The notes under the pieces are model-generated. The model was not told the DNA's origin and made no database searches. It was given only the letters and a program-made list of their open reading frames with translations. From positions 1-64,000 of the forward strand of contig CARDBT010000012.1 in NCBI GenBank assembly GCA_948957135.1: 64,000 nucleotides of DNA, given 5' to 3'. This DNA is from COE1 sp910588595 (lineage in GTDB: Bacteria; Bacillota; Clostridia; Lachnospirales; Lachnospiraceae). Both the position numbers and the translations under genes were made by a program. This document shows, piece by piece, positions 1-8,824 of this stretch (positions are counted from its first letter, which is position 1; each line of letters opens with the position of its first letter).

Positions 1-1790
1 AACTTCATCTCCTCCGGCAGATACACGGTCCTGCCGCTCACATTCTGCGTATAGACAGGCGCGATCATCACCTCGTTTCCAAGCATGAGCTGATCCTCCG
101 TCTCCACCGCTCTCCTGTCGTCAGGGTAGTCAAATCCGAGCGGCCGGAAGTACATGTCATCATGCTCAGCCGCCTTTAAGTACTCGCTGTAGAGGTATGG
201 TATCAGGCGGTAACGCACACCGATCACATGGCGGAAATCCTCGATGTGCTCAAACTGGTAGCACTCCTGCTCCCTCGTCCCGAGCGCAGTGTGATTGCGC
301 ATCAGCGGCGTGAATACGCCAAGCGCGAGCCAGCGCAGCACCAGATCCCTCGTCGTGTCGGACCCAAAACCGCCAAGATCTGCACCCGTGTACAGAAACC
401 CACACATATTAAGCGATGGCATCATCTTGAGATTCAGCAGTATATGTGACCACCAGGACTGGTTGTCCCCCGTCCATATTCCGCCATAACGGTGCATTCC
501 AATATAAGACGACCGCGAAAACAGCAGCATTTTCCTGTCCGGTGCGATCTGCTGCAGCGCCTCTCCCGCCGCCCTTGTCATATTAAAGCCGTAAAGGTTG
601 TGCACGAGGTCATGACGGACCTTTTTGCCGTTGACATTGTGATAAAACCGCTTGTAATCGTCAGGGCTGTTCTGAAGATGGTCGATACAGTTTCGAACCT
701 CCCACGGAATCGCGTTCGCGTTGTTCATAATGTCCTCTTCGCCGCTGGCACCTGCGTCTGCACCGCTGTCGAGTTCCTTTACATGATCAGCGATCGCCTT
801 GTTGAGCGCCCTTGCACCTTCCTCCGAATAAAATATCGCCGGCTCATTCATATCATTCCAGAAACCATCAATCCCGAGATCGGTCAGTGTCTGATACTTT
901 CCGCCAAACCACGCCCTCGCCTCCGGATTGAGCACATCCGGAAAATGTGTCCAGCCAGGCCACACTGCCGCCACAAAATCCGATCCGTCCTCACGCTTGC
1001 AGAAATATCCCTTCTCCACGCCCTCCTCATAGATGTCATACCCCTGCTCGATCTTGACACCCGCGTCGATGATCGGGATCAGATGGATCCCGCGCGCCTT
1101 CATCTTCTGCACAAACTGCGCAAAATCCGGAAAACGCTCCGGATTGACGGTGAAATCCTTGTATTCCTGCATATAATCGATATCCATATATACCATGTCG
1201 AGCGGAATCCGGTTATCCCTGTAGCCGCTCACCACCGCCTCAATATCCTCAGCTGTCTTATACCCCCACCGGCTCTGACCGAAACCAAATGCATACTTTG
1301 GCGCTATATAGCTCTTTCCGATGATCCTGCGAAACTGTTTTGCCACTTCGTGCGCACTCTCTCCAGTGATCACATACAGATACAGATCCGCGCGCTCACA
1401 GCTGACTGTCAGCTGATCCTGCCTCGTATAACCGATATCAAAACATACATTCGATGGATAGTCAAAAAACAGCCCGACATGCTTCTTTCCTGATATGATA
1501 ATAAAATTGTGGGCACCGTACAGTGATACTTTTTCCTCCGTGTGATGCGGATCATCGGTGCAGTTGCTCACATAGCGGTATCCGCGCTTGTTGATGCCGC
1601 GGTTTGCCTCGCCCAGCCCATAGACGACATCCTTGTCATCCAGCATACAGCTGCACGCAAACCCGTTTTCCAGTGATATCTCCAATGAAACGCCACTGAC
1701 TAACTCCTGCCCTGCATACGCTGCCGCCGCAAGTTCTTCCAAGACTGCCTCCGTCTCAAACGGACTGCCAAATACATACTTCTCTACCAT
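1..1790 (-). CDS. GH31 family alpha-glycosidase (3' end cut by window edge)
   Basis: Glycoside hydrolase family 31, probably an alpha-glucosidase or alpha-xylosidase acting on oligosaccharides. About 596 residues are visible and the frame is still open at base 1, so the C-terminus is missing. The family signature WNDMNEP is present, with Asp about 313 as predicted catalytic nucleophile; the motif FGQSRWGY and the C-terminal stretch LMLGNEVMIAPVYTQN are also typical. No signal peptide is seen, so it is probably cytoplasmic. The ATG at 1790 follows an AGGAGG site at good spacing. It is transcribed away from the IbrA-like gene, from a TTGACA-containing promoter. Family is certain; the exact substrate cannot be told from sequence. 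Confidence 0.93.
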   Translation of the reverse strand, partial: MVEKYVFGSPFETEAVLEELAAAAYAGQELVSGVSLEISLENGFACSCMLDDKDVVYGLGEANRGINKRGYRYVSNCTDDPHHTEEKVSLYGAHNFIIISGKKHVGLFFDYPSNVCFDIGYTRQDQLTVSCERADLYLYVITGESAHEVAKQFRRIIGKSYIAPKYAFGFGQSRWGYKTAEDIEAVVSGYRDNRIPLDMVYMDIDYMQEYKDFTVNPERFPDFAQFVQKMKARGIHLIPIIDAGVKIEQGYDIYEEGVEKGYFCKREDGSDFVAAVWPGWTHFPDVLNPEARAWFGGKYQTLTDLGIDGFWNDMNEPAIFYSEEGARALNKAIADHVKELDSGADAGASGEEDIMNNANAIPWEVRNCIDHLQNSPDDYKRFYHNVNGKKVRHDLVHNLYGFNMTRAAGEALQQIAPDRKMLLFSRSSYIGMHRYGGIWTGDNQSWWSHILLNLKMMPSLNMCGFLYTGADLGGFGSDTTRDLVLRWLALGVFTPLMRNHTALGTREQECYQFEHIEDFRHVIGVRYRLIPYLYSEYLKAAEHDDMYFRPLGFDYPDDRRAVETEDQLMLGNEVMIAPVYTQNVSGRTVYLPEEMK

Positions 1791-1845
1791 TTTGATTTCC
1801 TCCTAGATCATATTCTTTCCTGGGAATGCTTAATATAGTAAAAGA

Positions 1846-1872
1846 ATACTATCGATGCTGCATCAGTGTCAA
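1846..1872 (-). promoter_or_regulatory. Candidate sigma-A promoter of the GH31 gene
   Basis: On the minus strand a perfect -35 TTGACA (1867-1872) is followed after 15 bp by TAGTAT (1846-1851). It lies 56 bp before the GH31 start codon. The short spacer makes the -10 assignment tentative. Confidence 0.45.
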
Positions 1873-1884
1873 GCAATTCTTATC

Positions 1885-1980
1885 GTTACTGTTTACGCCC
1901 AAACTGATTCTGACACAATTTTATGCAATGAATGCGTAAACAGCAACCGTATTGGCGCATGTTTTTCACTACTTTGACGG
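1885..1980. repeat. Dispersed intergenic repeat, copy A
   Basis: This 96-bp stretch closely matches 56211-56338, apart from a roughly 34-bp segment present only in the second copy. It contains an imperfect inverted repeat: GTTACTGTTTACGC near its left end and GCGTAAACAGCAAC near 1935. There is no ORF in it. It looks like a small non-autonomous foldback (MITE-like) element or its remnant, lying in the divergent intergenic space between the GH31 and IbrA-like genes. Confidence 0.65.
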
Positions 1981-2010
1981 ACAACTGATGAGTAACTTCT
2001 TATTCCAAAC

Positions 2011-2042
2011 GATTTTTGTCGAATTTTGTCGATTTTTATCGA
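2011..2042 (+). promoter_or_regulatory. Three phased 10-bp direct repeats upstream of the ibrA-like gene
   Basis: Three tandem 10-mers (GATTTTTGTC, GAATTTTGTC, GATTTTTATC, then GA) end just 4 bp before the -35 box at 2047. A 10-bp period puts each copy on the same helix face. This is what an activator or repressor operator array, or a phased A/T tract, would look like. The binding protein is unknown. Confidence 0.5.
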
Positions 2043-2046
2043 ACAC

Positions 2047-2075
2047 TTGTGAAAATTGGAAAAATATGGTAAATT
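2047..2075 (+). promoter_or_regulatory. Candidate promoter of the ibrA-ibrB pair
   Basis: TTGTGA (2047-2052), a 17-bp spacer, then TAAATT (2070-2075), 18 bp before the first start codon of the IbrA-like gene. Matches to the sigma-A consensus are partial but spacing is ideal. Confidence 0.45.
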
Positions 2076-2093
2076 GTTATAAGACTATATGAG

Positions 2094-3422
2094 GTGGTGA
2101 TTACAACGAAGCGAAAATATGCCAGTCAGAATGTGTACGATGCACTACAGAACAGATTCCACTATATTTTCAATGAATTCGACAACATATTTGTCTCCTT
2201 TTCTGGCGGAAAGGACAGCGGTCTTCTGCTGAACCTGATTCTGGACTTTCAGAAACAGTTTTATCCGAAGAAAAAGATCGGGGTCTTTCACCAGGATTTT
2301 GAGGCACAATACTCACTCACGACAGAGTACGTCGAGCGCACTTTTGCCAGGATCGAGAACGATGTGGAGCCCTACTGGGTATGCCTTCCCATGGCGACCA
2401 GAACGGCTCTGAGCAACTACGAAATGTTCTGGTACCCATGGGATGACACCAAGGAGGAGCTGTGGATCCGTCCCATGCCAGACCATCCCTACGTCATCAA
2501 TCTGCAAAAGAACCCGGTGACAACATACCACTACCGGATGCACCAGGAGGAGCTGGCAAAACAATTTGGACGGTGGTATCGCATCTCCCACGGTGACAGG
2601 AAGACCGTCTGCCTGCTCGGCATACGCGCTGAGGAGTCCATGCAGCGCTACAGCGGGATCCTGAACCGGAAATACGGCTATGACAACACCTGCTGGATCA
2701 GCAAACAGTTCAAAGATGTCTGGTGCGCCTCTCCGATGTACGATTGGTCCATCTATGACGTGTGGCATGCCAACTATGTGTTTTCCTATGATTACAACCG
2801 TCTGTATGACCTCTACTATATGTCTGGTCTGAAACTGGACCAGATGCGCGTCGCCTCTCCGTTTGGCGATTATGCCAAGGAGAGCCTGAACCTGTACCGC
2901 GTGATCGATCCCGAGATCTGGGCGAAGCTTGTCGGACGCGTCAAGGGCGCAAATTTCGGAGCCATCTACGGAAAGACCAAGGCTCTTGGATACAGGAACC
3001 TGACTCTGCCCGAGGGGCACACATGGGAATCCTACACGAAGTTTTTGCTCGACACACTGCCAGTGCGGCTTCGCAACAATTATATCAAAAAGTTCCAGAC
3101 TTCCATCGATTTCTGGCACAATGTCGGCGGCGGTCTCGAGGAAAAAACGATCGAGGAACTCATCGCCCACGGTTACAATGTCCATCGCAACGGTGTATCC
3201 AACTATACACTTATGAAAAACTCACGTATTGTGTTTGACGGAAAAATCCCTGATCACACTGACGACATCAAGTCCTCCAAAGATATCCCGAGCTGGAAAC
3301 GGATGTGTTACTGTATCCTAAAGAACGATCACATCTGCCGCTTTATGGGTTTTGGGCTTACCAAACAGCAGAAAGAAAGCATCAACCTGCTAAAACAAAA
3401 ATATAAAAGCGTAGTTAACTGA
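2094..3422 (+). CDS. IbrA-like PP-loop protein (PAPS-reductase-like, DUF3440)
   Basis: A 442-residue protein of the PP-loop ATPase / phosphoadenosine-phosphosulfate reductase superfamily. The adenylating P-loop SGGKDS is at residues 37-42, after the typical FVSF strand. PP-loop enzymes activate a substrate by adenylation, often for sulfur chemistry; the substrate here is unknown. The length and the following ParB-like gene match the IbrA/IbrB arrangement known from E. coli as regulators of prophage eib genes, and related pairs occur in phages. The start is GTG (2094 or 2097), close behind a GAGG site; no in-frame ATG is available nearby. The ParB-like gene begins 65 bp downstream and is probably co-transcribed. 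Superfamily is sure; biological role is inferred only by analogy. Confidence 0.82.
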   Translation: MVITTKRKYASQNVYDALQNRFHYIFNEFDNIFVSFSGGKDSGLLLNLILDFQKQFYPKKKIGVFHQDFEAQYSLTTEYVERTFARIENDVEPYWVCLPMATRTALSNYEMFWYPWDDTKEELWIRPMPDHPYVINLQKNPVTTYHYRMHQEELAKQFGRWYRISHGDRKTVCLLGIRAEESMQRYSGILNRKYGYDNTCWISKQFKDVWCASPMYDWSIYDVWHANYVFSYDYNRLYDLYYMSGLKLDQMRVASPFGDYAKESLNLYRVIDPEIWAKLVGRVKGANFGAIYGKTKALGYRNLTLPEGHTWESYTKFLLDTLPVRLRNNYIKKFQTSIDFWHNVGGGLEEKTIEELIAHGYNVHRNGVSNYTLMKNSRIVFDGKIPDHTDDIKSSKDIPSWKRMCYCILKNDHICRFMGFGLTKQQKESINLLKQKYKSVVN

Positions 3423-3487
3423 ATAGACAAGTTTTGCAGACTTGTGCCAATGCCTTAATTTCCGGGAGTTGGCAGGAGGGAGGTTTT

Positions 3488-4057
3488 ATGACATATCACA
3501 GTCCTGTATATCAAGTGATCTCAGTTCCTGTTGAAAAGATCAAACCCAACACATACAATCCCAATTCCGTGGCACCGCCCGAGCTCAAACTCCTGTATGA
3601 CAGTATCAAGGAGGACGGCTACACAATGCCGATCGTCTGCTATCACGATGAGCCTGACGACAGCTATATCATCGTGGACGGATTCCACCGCTACCGCATC
3701 ATGATGGACTACCCCGATATCTACGAGCGGGAGAACGGCATGCTGCCCGTGTCCGTCATCAACAAACCACTTGACCACCGCATGGCAAGCACGATCCGCC
3801 ACAACCGTGCGAGGGGATCCCACAGCGTGGATCTGATGAGCAACATCATCAAGGAACTGCACGAATTAGGTCGTTCTGATGCGTGGATATCCAAACACCT
3901 TGGCATGGAACGGGACGAGATCCTGCGCCTAAAGCAGATCACCGGGCTTGCCGCACTGTTCCGCGACATTCCGTTTGGAAATGCATGGACGCCCGTCGAT
4001 GAGAAGGAAAGCAGTACTGCCGCCCCTTTTCCAAACGACAATCCGGAAATCGAGTAG
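3488..4057 (+). CDS. IbrB-like ParB-domain protein
   Basis: A 189-residue protein whose N-terminal half has the ParB/Srx fold signature: a leading V-x-K-I-K-P-N segment, then IVDGFHRYR around residues 62-70, then a segment of conserved arginines (MASTIRHNRARG). The C-terminal half has a helical, HTH-like stretch (RSDAWISKHLGMERDEILRLKQ). In ParB relatives this fold binds or hydrolyses CTP, or acts as a nuclease. The ATG at 3488 is chosen because GGAGGGAGG lies immediately upstream; an upstream start at 3434 has no such site. It follows the PP-loop gene on the same strand and is followed by a strong terminator. Partnership with IbrA is inferred from the gene order. Confidence 0.8.
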   Translation: MTYHSPVYQVISVPVEKIKPNTYNPNSVAPPELKLLYDSIKEDGYTMPIVCYHDEPDDSYIIVDGFHRYRIMMDYPDIYERENGMLPVSVINKPLDHRMASTIRHNRARGSHSVDLMSNIIKELHELGRSDAWISKHLGMERDEILRLKQITGLAALFRDIPFGNAWTPVDEKESSTAAPFPNDNPEIE

Positions 4058-4082
4058 GGAAGAGCCATCTTCCCCTGCGCAT

Positions 4083-4121
4083 AAAAATAGAAATGCCCTT
4101 TTAGGGGGCATTTCTATTTTT
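4083..4121. terminator. Bidirectional rho-independent terminator
   Basis: A 16-bp stem (AAAAATAGAAATGCCC paired with its complement) flanked by A and T runs. It sits between the convergent IbrB-like and chemoreceptor genes and can serve both strands. Confidence 0.85.
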
Positions 4122-4134
4122 TAATTTCAATTTT

Positions 4135-5940
4135 TTACAATGAAAACTTATTCACATCCTGGATCAATGTTTCAACTTTTCCTTCCAGGTCGTCCACAAT
4201 CTGGCTGGAATCATCCACCATCTTTGCAAGCTCTGTGGACATCGCTGAGGTCTCTTCCGCAACGGACGCGTTATCCTGCGCCAGATCATTCAGTAATGAG
4301 AGTGTCCCTGTGACATTCTCCCGCTGCCCATCGATCTCCTGTGTCATCGCGTCAATGGATTGCACCGACGCAAAGCAGTTTACAAGTTCCTGATTCAGTC
4401 TCTCCATAATATGCTGTGTCTCTGTCAGAGAATTTACCTGCAGCTCCACCGCCTCGTTGATCTCCTTCATCACTACCACAGATTTCTCTGCATTGTTCTG
4501 CAGCTCCACTACAGTCTTGCCAATCTCCTCCACCGAATTGGTGGACTGGCTCGCCAGCTTGGCGATCTCATCTGCCACAACAGAGAAACCTTTCCCTGCT
4601 TCCCCGGCTCTCGCTGCCTCAATACTTGCATTCAGTGCCAGCAGGCTCGTCTGGTCAGAGATCTCATTGATCAGGTTCGCCGCCACATGAATCTGCTCTA
4701 CCGACTTATTGGTGCTCGCCGTCTGCTCTGCCATTGCCGAAATGCGCACACGCGTCTTACTGCAGATCTCGATCAGCTGTTTGAGTGTTTCCATGGACTG
4801 CTCACTGATCCGGTTCATCTCGTCAGCATTTTGGTTCAGACTCTTTACCTCTGTACCTGTATGATTGATCTGCTCTGCCATTGTAACGACATTACCGTTC
4901 GCCTCGTCAGTGGACGACGCCTGTTTTGTCACATTCTCCGCGATCGATTCCACCGCAATGGATACCTGTGAAATGGATTCTTTCATATTGTTGAAAGATT
5001 TATCAAAATTGCCGAGTGCATCCCCCACACCATTGGACACTTCCGTTATCCCCTGCAGGAGACCGCGCATATTTTCCTGTGCCACATGCAAGGCATCCGC
5101 TGTCTGCCCGATCTCATTTCTTGTCCGTATATCCACATGGGTGGTCAGATTGCCCTCAGATAACTTCTGTGCAAATCCCTGGATTTTCTTTAGCGGTGCA
5201 ACGATCCTCTTGCCGACAACAAACGCCCCGACAAGCGCGATCACAATGGTAAATATGAACACTACATTTGACCGGATCACCACACCCATGTATTCCTTGT
5301 CCAGCTCATCCCTGACAACACCCTTGGCAGCATTCATGTCATCGACATAATTTCCTGTGCAGACAGCCCATCCCCAGGGCTCAAACAGCTGTGAGTACGC
5401 AATCTTTGGCGCAACAGTCACACCGTCCGACTTTGTGAAATAAAACTCGTTATAACCGCCCTTATCCGCACTCTTGCAGACATTCACCACCGACTGTGTG
5501 ATCATGACGCCATTCTGATCCTTGAGATCCTTGCGGTTGTCCCCCTCCTGATCTGTCAGGACCGCATGCATCACCAGCACATAGTCCATGCCGTCAATCC
5601 AAAAATATCCGCTCTGGTCATCCCTGTACCGCATGGCACGCACAAAATTCCTGGCATCCTCCTGCGCTTCCGCCTCCGTCTTCTCCCCCGACTGAAATTT
5701 GTCATACTCGCTCTGGATCACCGAGATCGCACTCTGAACCTGCGATTTTATCTCCGTCTTGTATCCCTCGTCCACTGCCTCCTCATATGTCTCATAAGAA
5801 GAGGTCGACATTGAGCGGATCGAAAGTATGGAGTTTCCACCGATCCCTATCGCCGCGACTGCCGCCACCGCACCGCACAAAAGCATGATCGAACTGATCA
5901 AGCTCTTTTTCTTTTTTCCTAAATTGCCTGTTTCATTCAT
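4135..5940 (-). CDS. Methyl-accepting chemotaxis protein with Cache sensor
   Basis: A 601-residue transmembrane chemoreceptor. Order of parts: N-terminal membrane segment (about residues 18-40), an extracellular single-Cache-type domain (around FVRAMRYRDDQSGYFWIDG and the WGWAVCTGNYVDD end), a second membrane segment (about 230-250), a HAMP linker, then a long coiled-coil signalling domain with the conserved hairpin tip (DQTSLLALNASIEAARAGE). It would report a small extracellular ligand to CheW/CheA; the ligand cannot be read from sequence. The ATG at 5940 follows AGGAGG; a longer 23-residue extension is possible but has no better site. No other chemotaxis gene is in the window, so it is an orphan receptor here. 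Confidence 0.93.
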   Translation of the reverse strand: MNETGNLGKKKKSLISSIMLLCGAVAAVAAIGIGGNSILSIRSMSTSSYETYEEAVDEGYKTEIKSQVQSAISVIQSEYDKFQSGEKTEAEAQEDARNFVRAMRYRDDQSGYFWIDGMDYVLVMHAVLTDQEGDNRKDLKDQNGVMITQSVVNVCKSADKGGYNEFYFTKSDGVTVAPKIAYSQLFEPWGWAVCTGNYVDDMNAAKGVVRDELDKEYMGVVIRSNVVFIFTIVIALVGAFVVGKRIVAPLKKIQGFAQKLSEGNLTTHVDIRTRNEIGQTADALHVAQENMRGLLQGITEVSNGVGDALGNFDKSFNNMKESISQVSIAVESIAENVTKQASSTDEANGNVVTMAEQINHTGTEVKSLNQNADEMNRISEQSMETLKQLIEICSKTRVRISAMAEQTASTNKSVEQIHVAANLINEISDQTSLLALNASIEAARAGEAGKGFSVVADEIAKLASQSTNSVEEIGKTVVELQNNAEKSVVVMKEINEAVELQVNSLTETQHIMERLNQELVNCFASVQSIDAMTQEIDGQRENVTGTLSLLNDLAQDNASVAEETSAMSTELAKMVDDSSQIVDDLEGKVETLIQDVNKFSL

Positions 5941-6080
5941 TATACACATTCCTCCTGTAGCGGAACGCTTTGCCATCTTCCCAATGAAGGAACCATAAAA
6001 AACGGGCAATTTTACTTGTCATATCACTTCTTTACAGTTGCTTAGCAGCGTTACCTGTTTTCATTTTATTACTTTTACAT

Positions 6081-6120
6081 AAATAAAGCAACTAATTTGT
6101 CAAAATTAGTTGCTTTATTT
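6081..6120. terminator. Hairpin terminator downstream of the MntR-like gene
   Basis: A perfect 18-bp stem (AAATAAAGCAACTAATTT and complement) with a 4-nt loop, with T-rich flanks. It lies just after the MntR-like gene and before the chemoreceptor start, so it separates the two transcripts. Confidence 0.85.
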
Positions 6121-6179
6121 TTATATAATATGTGCAAACCGCACAAATACAGGACGATAAACATGTTATAATAAACAGA

Positions 6180-6548
6180 TCATATATGTTGTTTTACAAA
6201 ATTTTTGACCGCTTCATAACTCTCTTTGCTGAGGATATGCTCGATCCGGCAGGCATCCTCGATCGCAATATCCTTTGGCACGCCCAGTTTGATAAACCAC
6301 TCCGATATGAACTGATGCCTCTCATAGATCATCTCCGCAATCCTCTTTCCAGAATCCGTGAGATATATAAATCCCGCATCCGTCACTGTAATGTGGCTCC
6401 TCTCCCGCAGATTCTTCATCGCGATGCTGACGCTCGATTTTTTATATCCAAGTTCATTTGCGATGTCAACGGACCGGACAACCGGAAGTTTCCTGCTCAG
6501 GATCAATATTGTTTCCAGATAATTTTCAGCAGATTCGTTTTCTATCAT
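6180..6548 (-). CDS. DtxR/MntR-family metal-dependent repressor
   Basis: A 122-residue protein with an N-terminal winged HTH (SVDIANELGYKKSSVSIAMKNL) and the MntR-type metal-binding/dimerisation half. Candidate ligands of the Mn2+ site are the acidic pair near residues 8-12 (ENYLE), the His of ERHQ (about 77) and the Glu-His of RIEHILS (about 102-103). The lack of an SH3-like C-terminal domain fits MntR rather than the longer IdeR/DtxR. It would sense Mn2+ or Fe2+ and repress metal uptake genes; no metal transporter lies next to it, so its targets are elsewhere. Confidence 0.88.
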   Translation of the reverse strand: MIENESAENYLETILILSRKLPVVRSVDIANELGYKKSSVSIAMKNLRERSHITVTDAGFIYLTDSGKRIAEMIYERHQFISEWFIKLGVPKDIAIEDACRIEHILSKESYEAVKNFVKQHI

Positions 6549-6717
6549 TTCTCTCTCCTATCATATCTATGAGGTAACTGTGCGGGACATGTACATTATA
6601 TCACGGTTTAATGACAATTTCAACAAACGTATATCTCTGCACAAATGTGGCTGTCAAGCATGCCGATACAAGACAGCTATGAAAAAGAAAGGGAGCGCAT
6701 ATAGCCAAGCTGCCAGC

Positions 6718-8637
6718 TTATGCGCCCCTGTACTCTCCATAGATTCCCTTTTTGTCCCGCTTTACCTCATACAGCGCCTCATCCGCATGGCTTAAAAGCG
6801 CTGCGATCTCAGAACCCGGATCACCCGTCCACGAAAATCCGGCAGAAGCACTGACTGTTCTCGACTCTGTGTCCGACAGTATGATCTGATTCCGTGTCAG
6901 TCTTTCGTAAAATATATCCAGATATCCTTTGATCTCATCCCTGCTCCCACAGCCATAAATCATCATGCAGAACTCATCCCCTGAGCGTCTGGCTGTCAGG
7001 AAAAACTCTGCGGGCATATCGCCCATAACCGCTGCAAATCCCTGAAGATACCTGTCGCCCGCATCATGACCGAACGTGTCATTGATTCCCTTAAAGTAAT
7101 CTAGGTCAAACATGACGATCGCACATACATTCCCCTGCGGCATCTGCCGCAGTTTCTCCGCTGCCATCTGCTTGAAATACTCGAATTTGTACAGCCCTGT
7201 GAGCGGATCGTGCATATTCTCATAGCGCATCTGTCTTTTTTCCATGACATCCCCTGTGACGTCCGTGATGACGCCGAGCCTTCCGCCAGCCGACTCTGAC
7301 ATTTGTATCCTGACATACTTCTCGTCGTGAATCTGGTAGACATTTGTCTCCCCCTCAATAGGATCCTTCGTGATCCGACGGATGTAGGCGTCAAACAGAT
7401 CCGCATTTTGACCGAACTCTACGACCGCCTGGGCTGAGATATCCAGCAGCGCACCCAGACCGGATGTGACAAACACGTGATTTCTTCCGCTCTCATACTC
7501 AAATGCTGCCAGCGAAACACCGCTGATCTCGATGATCGCCGATATTCTGTTGGAGATATTGACGATGCTCGTGACCATCGTGTTGATCCCCCGGCTCAGC
7601 TCCTCCAACTCACGGTTGCCGCTCACGGACACTGTTGTGTCAAGATTGCCGTTCGTGATCATCGACAAACTCTCGATTATGTGATGGATTCCATCGATCA
7701 CCCCGCGCCTGACCAGATAATTCAGCAGAAAAATGACAGCCAGCTCGATCAGAAACAGATAAAAACATGTGAGTAAACTGTCTGCATACAGTTTTTGAAA
7801 CAAAATTTTAGCAGGTAATGCCGCGCAGATCATGACATCTTCATACCGCTGGCTCACGACGTAGATCCTCCTGCCGTCCACTCCCTTCCTATACGCTCCT
7901 CCCCTGCACTCCAGAAGCGCCTGCAGCTGATAGTAATCGTCACAAAATTCCTGGTCAATATTCCCTGAATGTCCAAGAACAGCACCCGTACCACAATCGA
8001 CCACAAAGAACTCCTCACCGACATCCGTCGGAAATTTGGAAAAGATGTAATCATATGTATTTCTTGACTGCGCTTCCATCAGTCTCTTTGGCTCGAAGCC
8101 AACCTGCACGAATCCTCCCTTGTTTTTTCTCGCGACACCGATATACTGCATGATATGCCCTGCCGCTGCATTTGGCATCGCCTCCTGGATCAGATATGCA
8201 TTCTCATCGTCACTCTCCAGTATTGCAAGAAATGGGCGTGTCTGGTCATAGTCAGCCATATTCATGCCGATATACTCGGAGACTGACGCTGACGCGATGA
8301 TGCCATTCTCATCTATATAATGAAGTTCGTCCACGTTCAAAAGTTTTGCCAGATACTGCATCTCGGACACGTCCATGACGACCTCTTCCTGTCTGTCCAG
8401 CACATATGCCGCCGCCTTTGCCCTGGTAAAATAGTCTTCATCCAGATTTTCATTCATCAGTTCAAGCTCTGTCTGGTTGCTCTCCAGCGTATGTATGATC
8501 TGTTCTATCTTGATGAGAAATGTATTGAACTGCTGGTCTTCCATTCTATGCCAGCTGATCACAAAATTGATAAAGAGAATCAACATGATAGCAGTTGTCA
8601 GTATCATAACCATATATTTCGTAAAAATCTTTTGCAT
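6718..8637 (-). CDS. Membrane sensor diguanylate cyclase (GGDEF)
   Basis: A 639-residue sensor. It has an N-terminal membrane segment (about residues 8-28), a long extracytoplasmic sensing region (about 30-280, Cache-like), a second membrane segment (about 290-310), a HAMP-like stretch, a PAS-like region, and a C-terminal GGDEF domain that begins at HDPLTGLYKF. The active-site loop reads SGDEF (about 552-556) instead of GGDEF, a variant seen in some active cyclases. No canonical RxxD product-inhibition site precedes it. It would make cyclic di-GMP in response to an external signal. Monocistronic; the site before the ATG at 8637 is weak (AGGGGTG). Confidence 0.88.
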   Translation of the reverse strand: MQKIFTKYMVMILTTAIMLILFINFVISWHRMEDQQFNTFLIKIEQIIHTLESNQTELELMNENLDEDYFTRAKAAAYVLDRQEEVVMDVSEMQYLAKLLNVDELHYIDENGIIASASVSEYIGMNMADYDQTRPFLAILESDDENAYLIQEAMPNAAAGHIMQYIGVARKNKGGFVQVGFEPKRLMEAQSRNTYDYIFSKFPTDVGEEFFVVDCGTGAVLGHSGNIDQEFCDDYYQLQALLECRGGAYRKGVDGRRIYVVSQRYEDVMICAALPAKILFQKLYADSLLTCFYLFLIELAVIFLLNYLVRRGVIDGIHHIIESLSMITNGNLDTTVSVSGNRELEELSRGINTMVTSIVNISNRISAIIEISGVSLAAFEYESGRNHVFVTSGLGALLDISAQAVVEFGQNADLFDAYIRRITKDPIEGETNVYQIHDEKYVRIQMSESAGGRLGVITDVTGDVMEKRQMRYENMHDPLTGLYKFEYFKQMAAEKLRQMPQGNVCAIVMFDLDYFKGINDTFGHDAGDRYLQGFAAVMGDMPAEFFLTARRSGDEFCMMIYGCGSRDEIKGYLDIFYERLTRNQIILSDTESRTVSASAGFSWTGDPGSEIAALLSHADEALYEVKRDKKGIYGEYRGA

Positions 8638-8671
8638 GAATCAGACACCCCTATACATTTTCCTAATTTAT

Positions 8672-8698
8672 GAGGAATGTCCAAATTGAACATTCCTC
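8672..8698. repeat. 9-bp inverted repeat upstream of the cyclase gene
   Basis: GAGGAATGT and its exact complement ACATTCCTC, separated by 9 bp. It is 35 bp before the diguanylate cyclase start and beyond the ABC permease stop. No T-run follows on either side, so it could be an operator as easily as a weak terminator. Confidence 0.4.
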
Positions 8699-8824
8699 GA
8701 CGGATGGTTAGAGGGGATTTCCTGTGTGCTTACACATAGTCCCTTTATCATTATATCATGTTCTGCCGAACTGCAAACGCCCTTTTCTTCGCATAAAGCC
8801 CCCTTTATTTCGCAAAAAGGACTG

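Noticed and set aside
492..1493. Long plus-strand ORF (333 codons)
   Set aside because: It lies wholly antisense to the GH31 gene, whose frame carries clear family motifs; its translation is rich in Arg/His/Leu as expected of a shadow frame.
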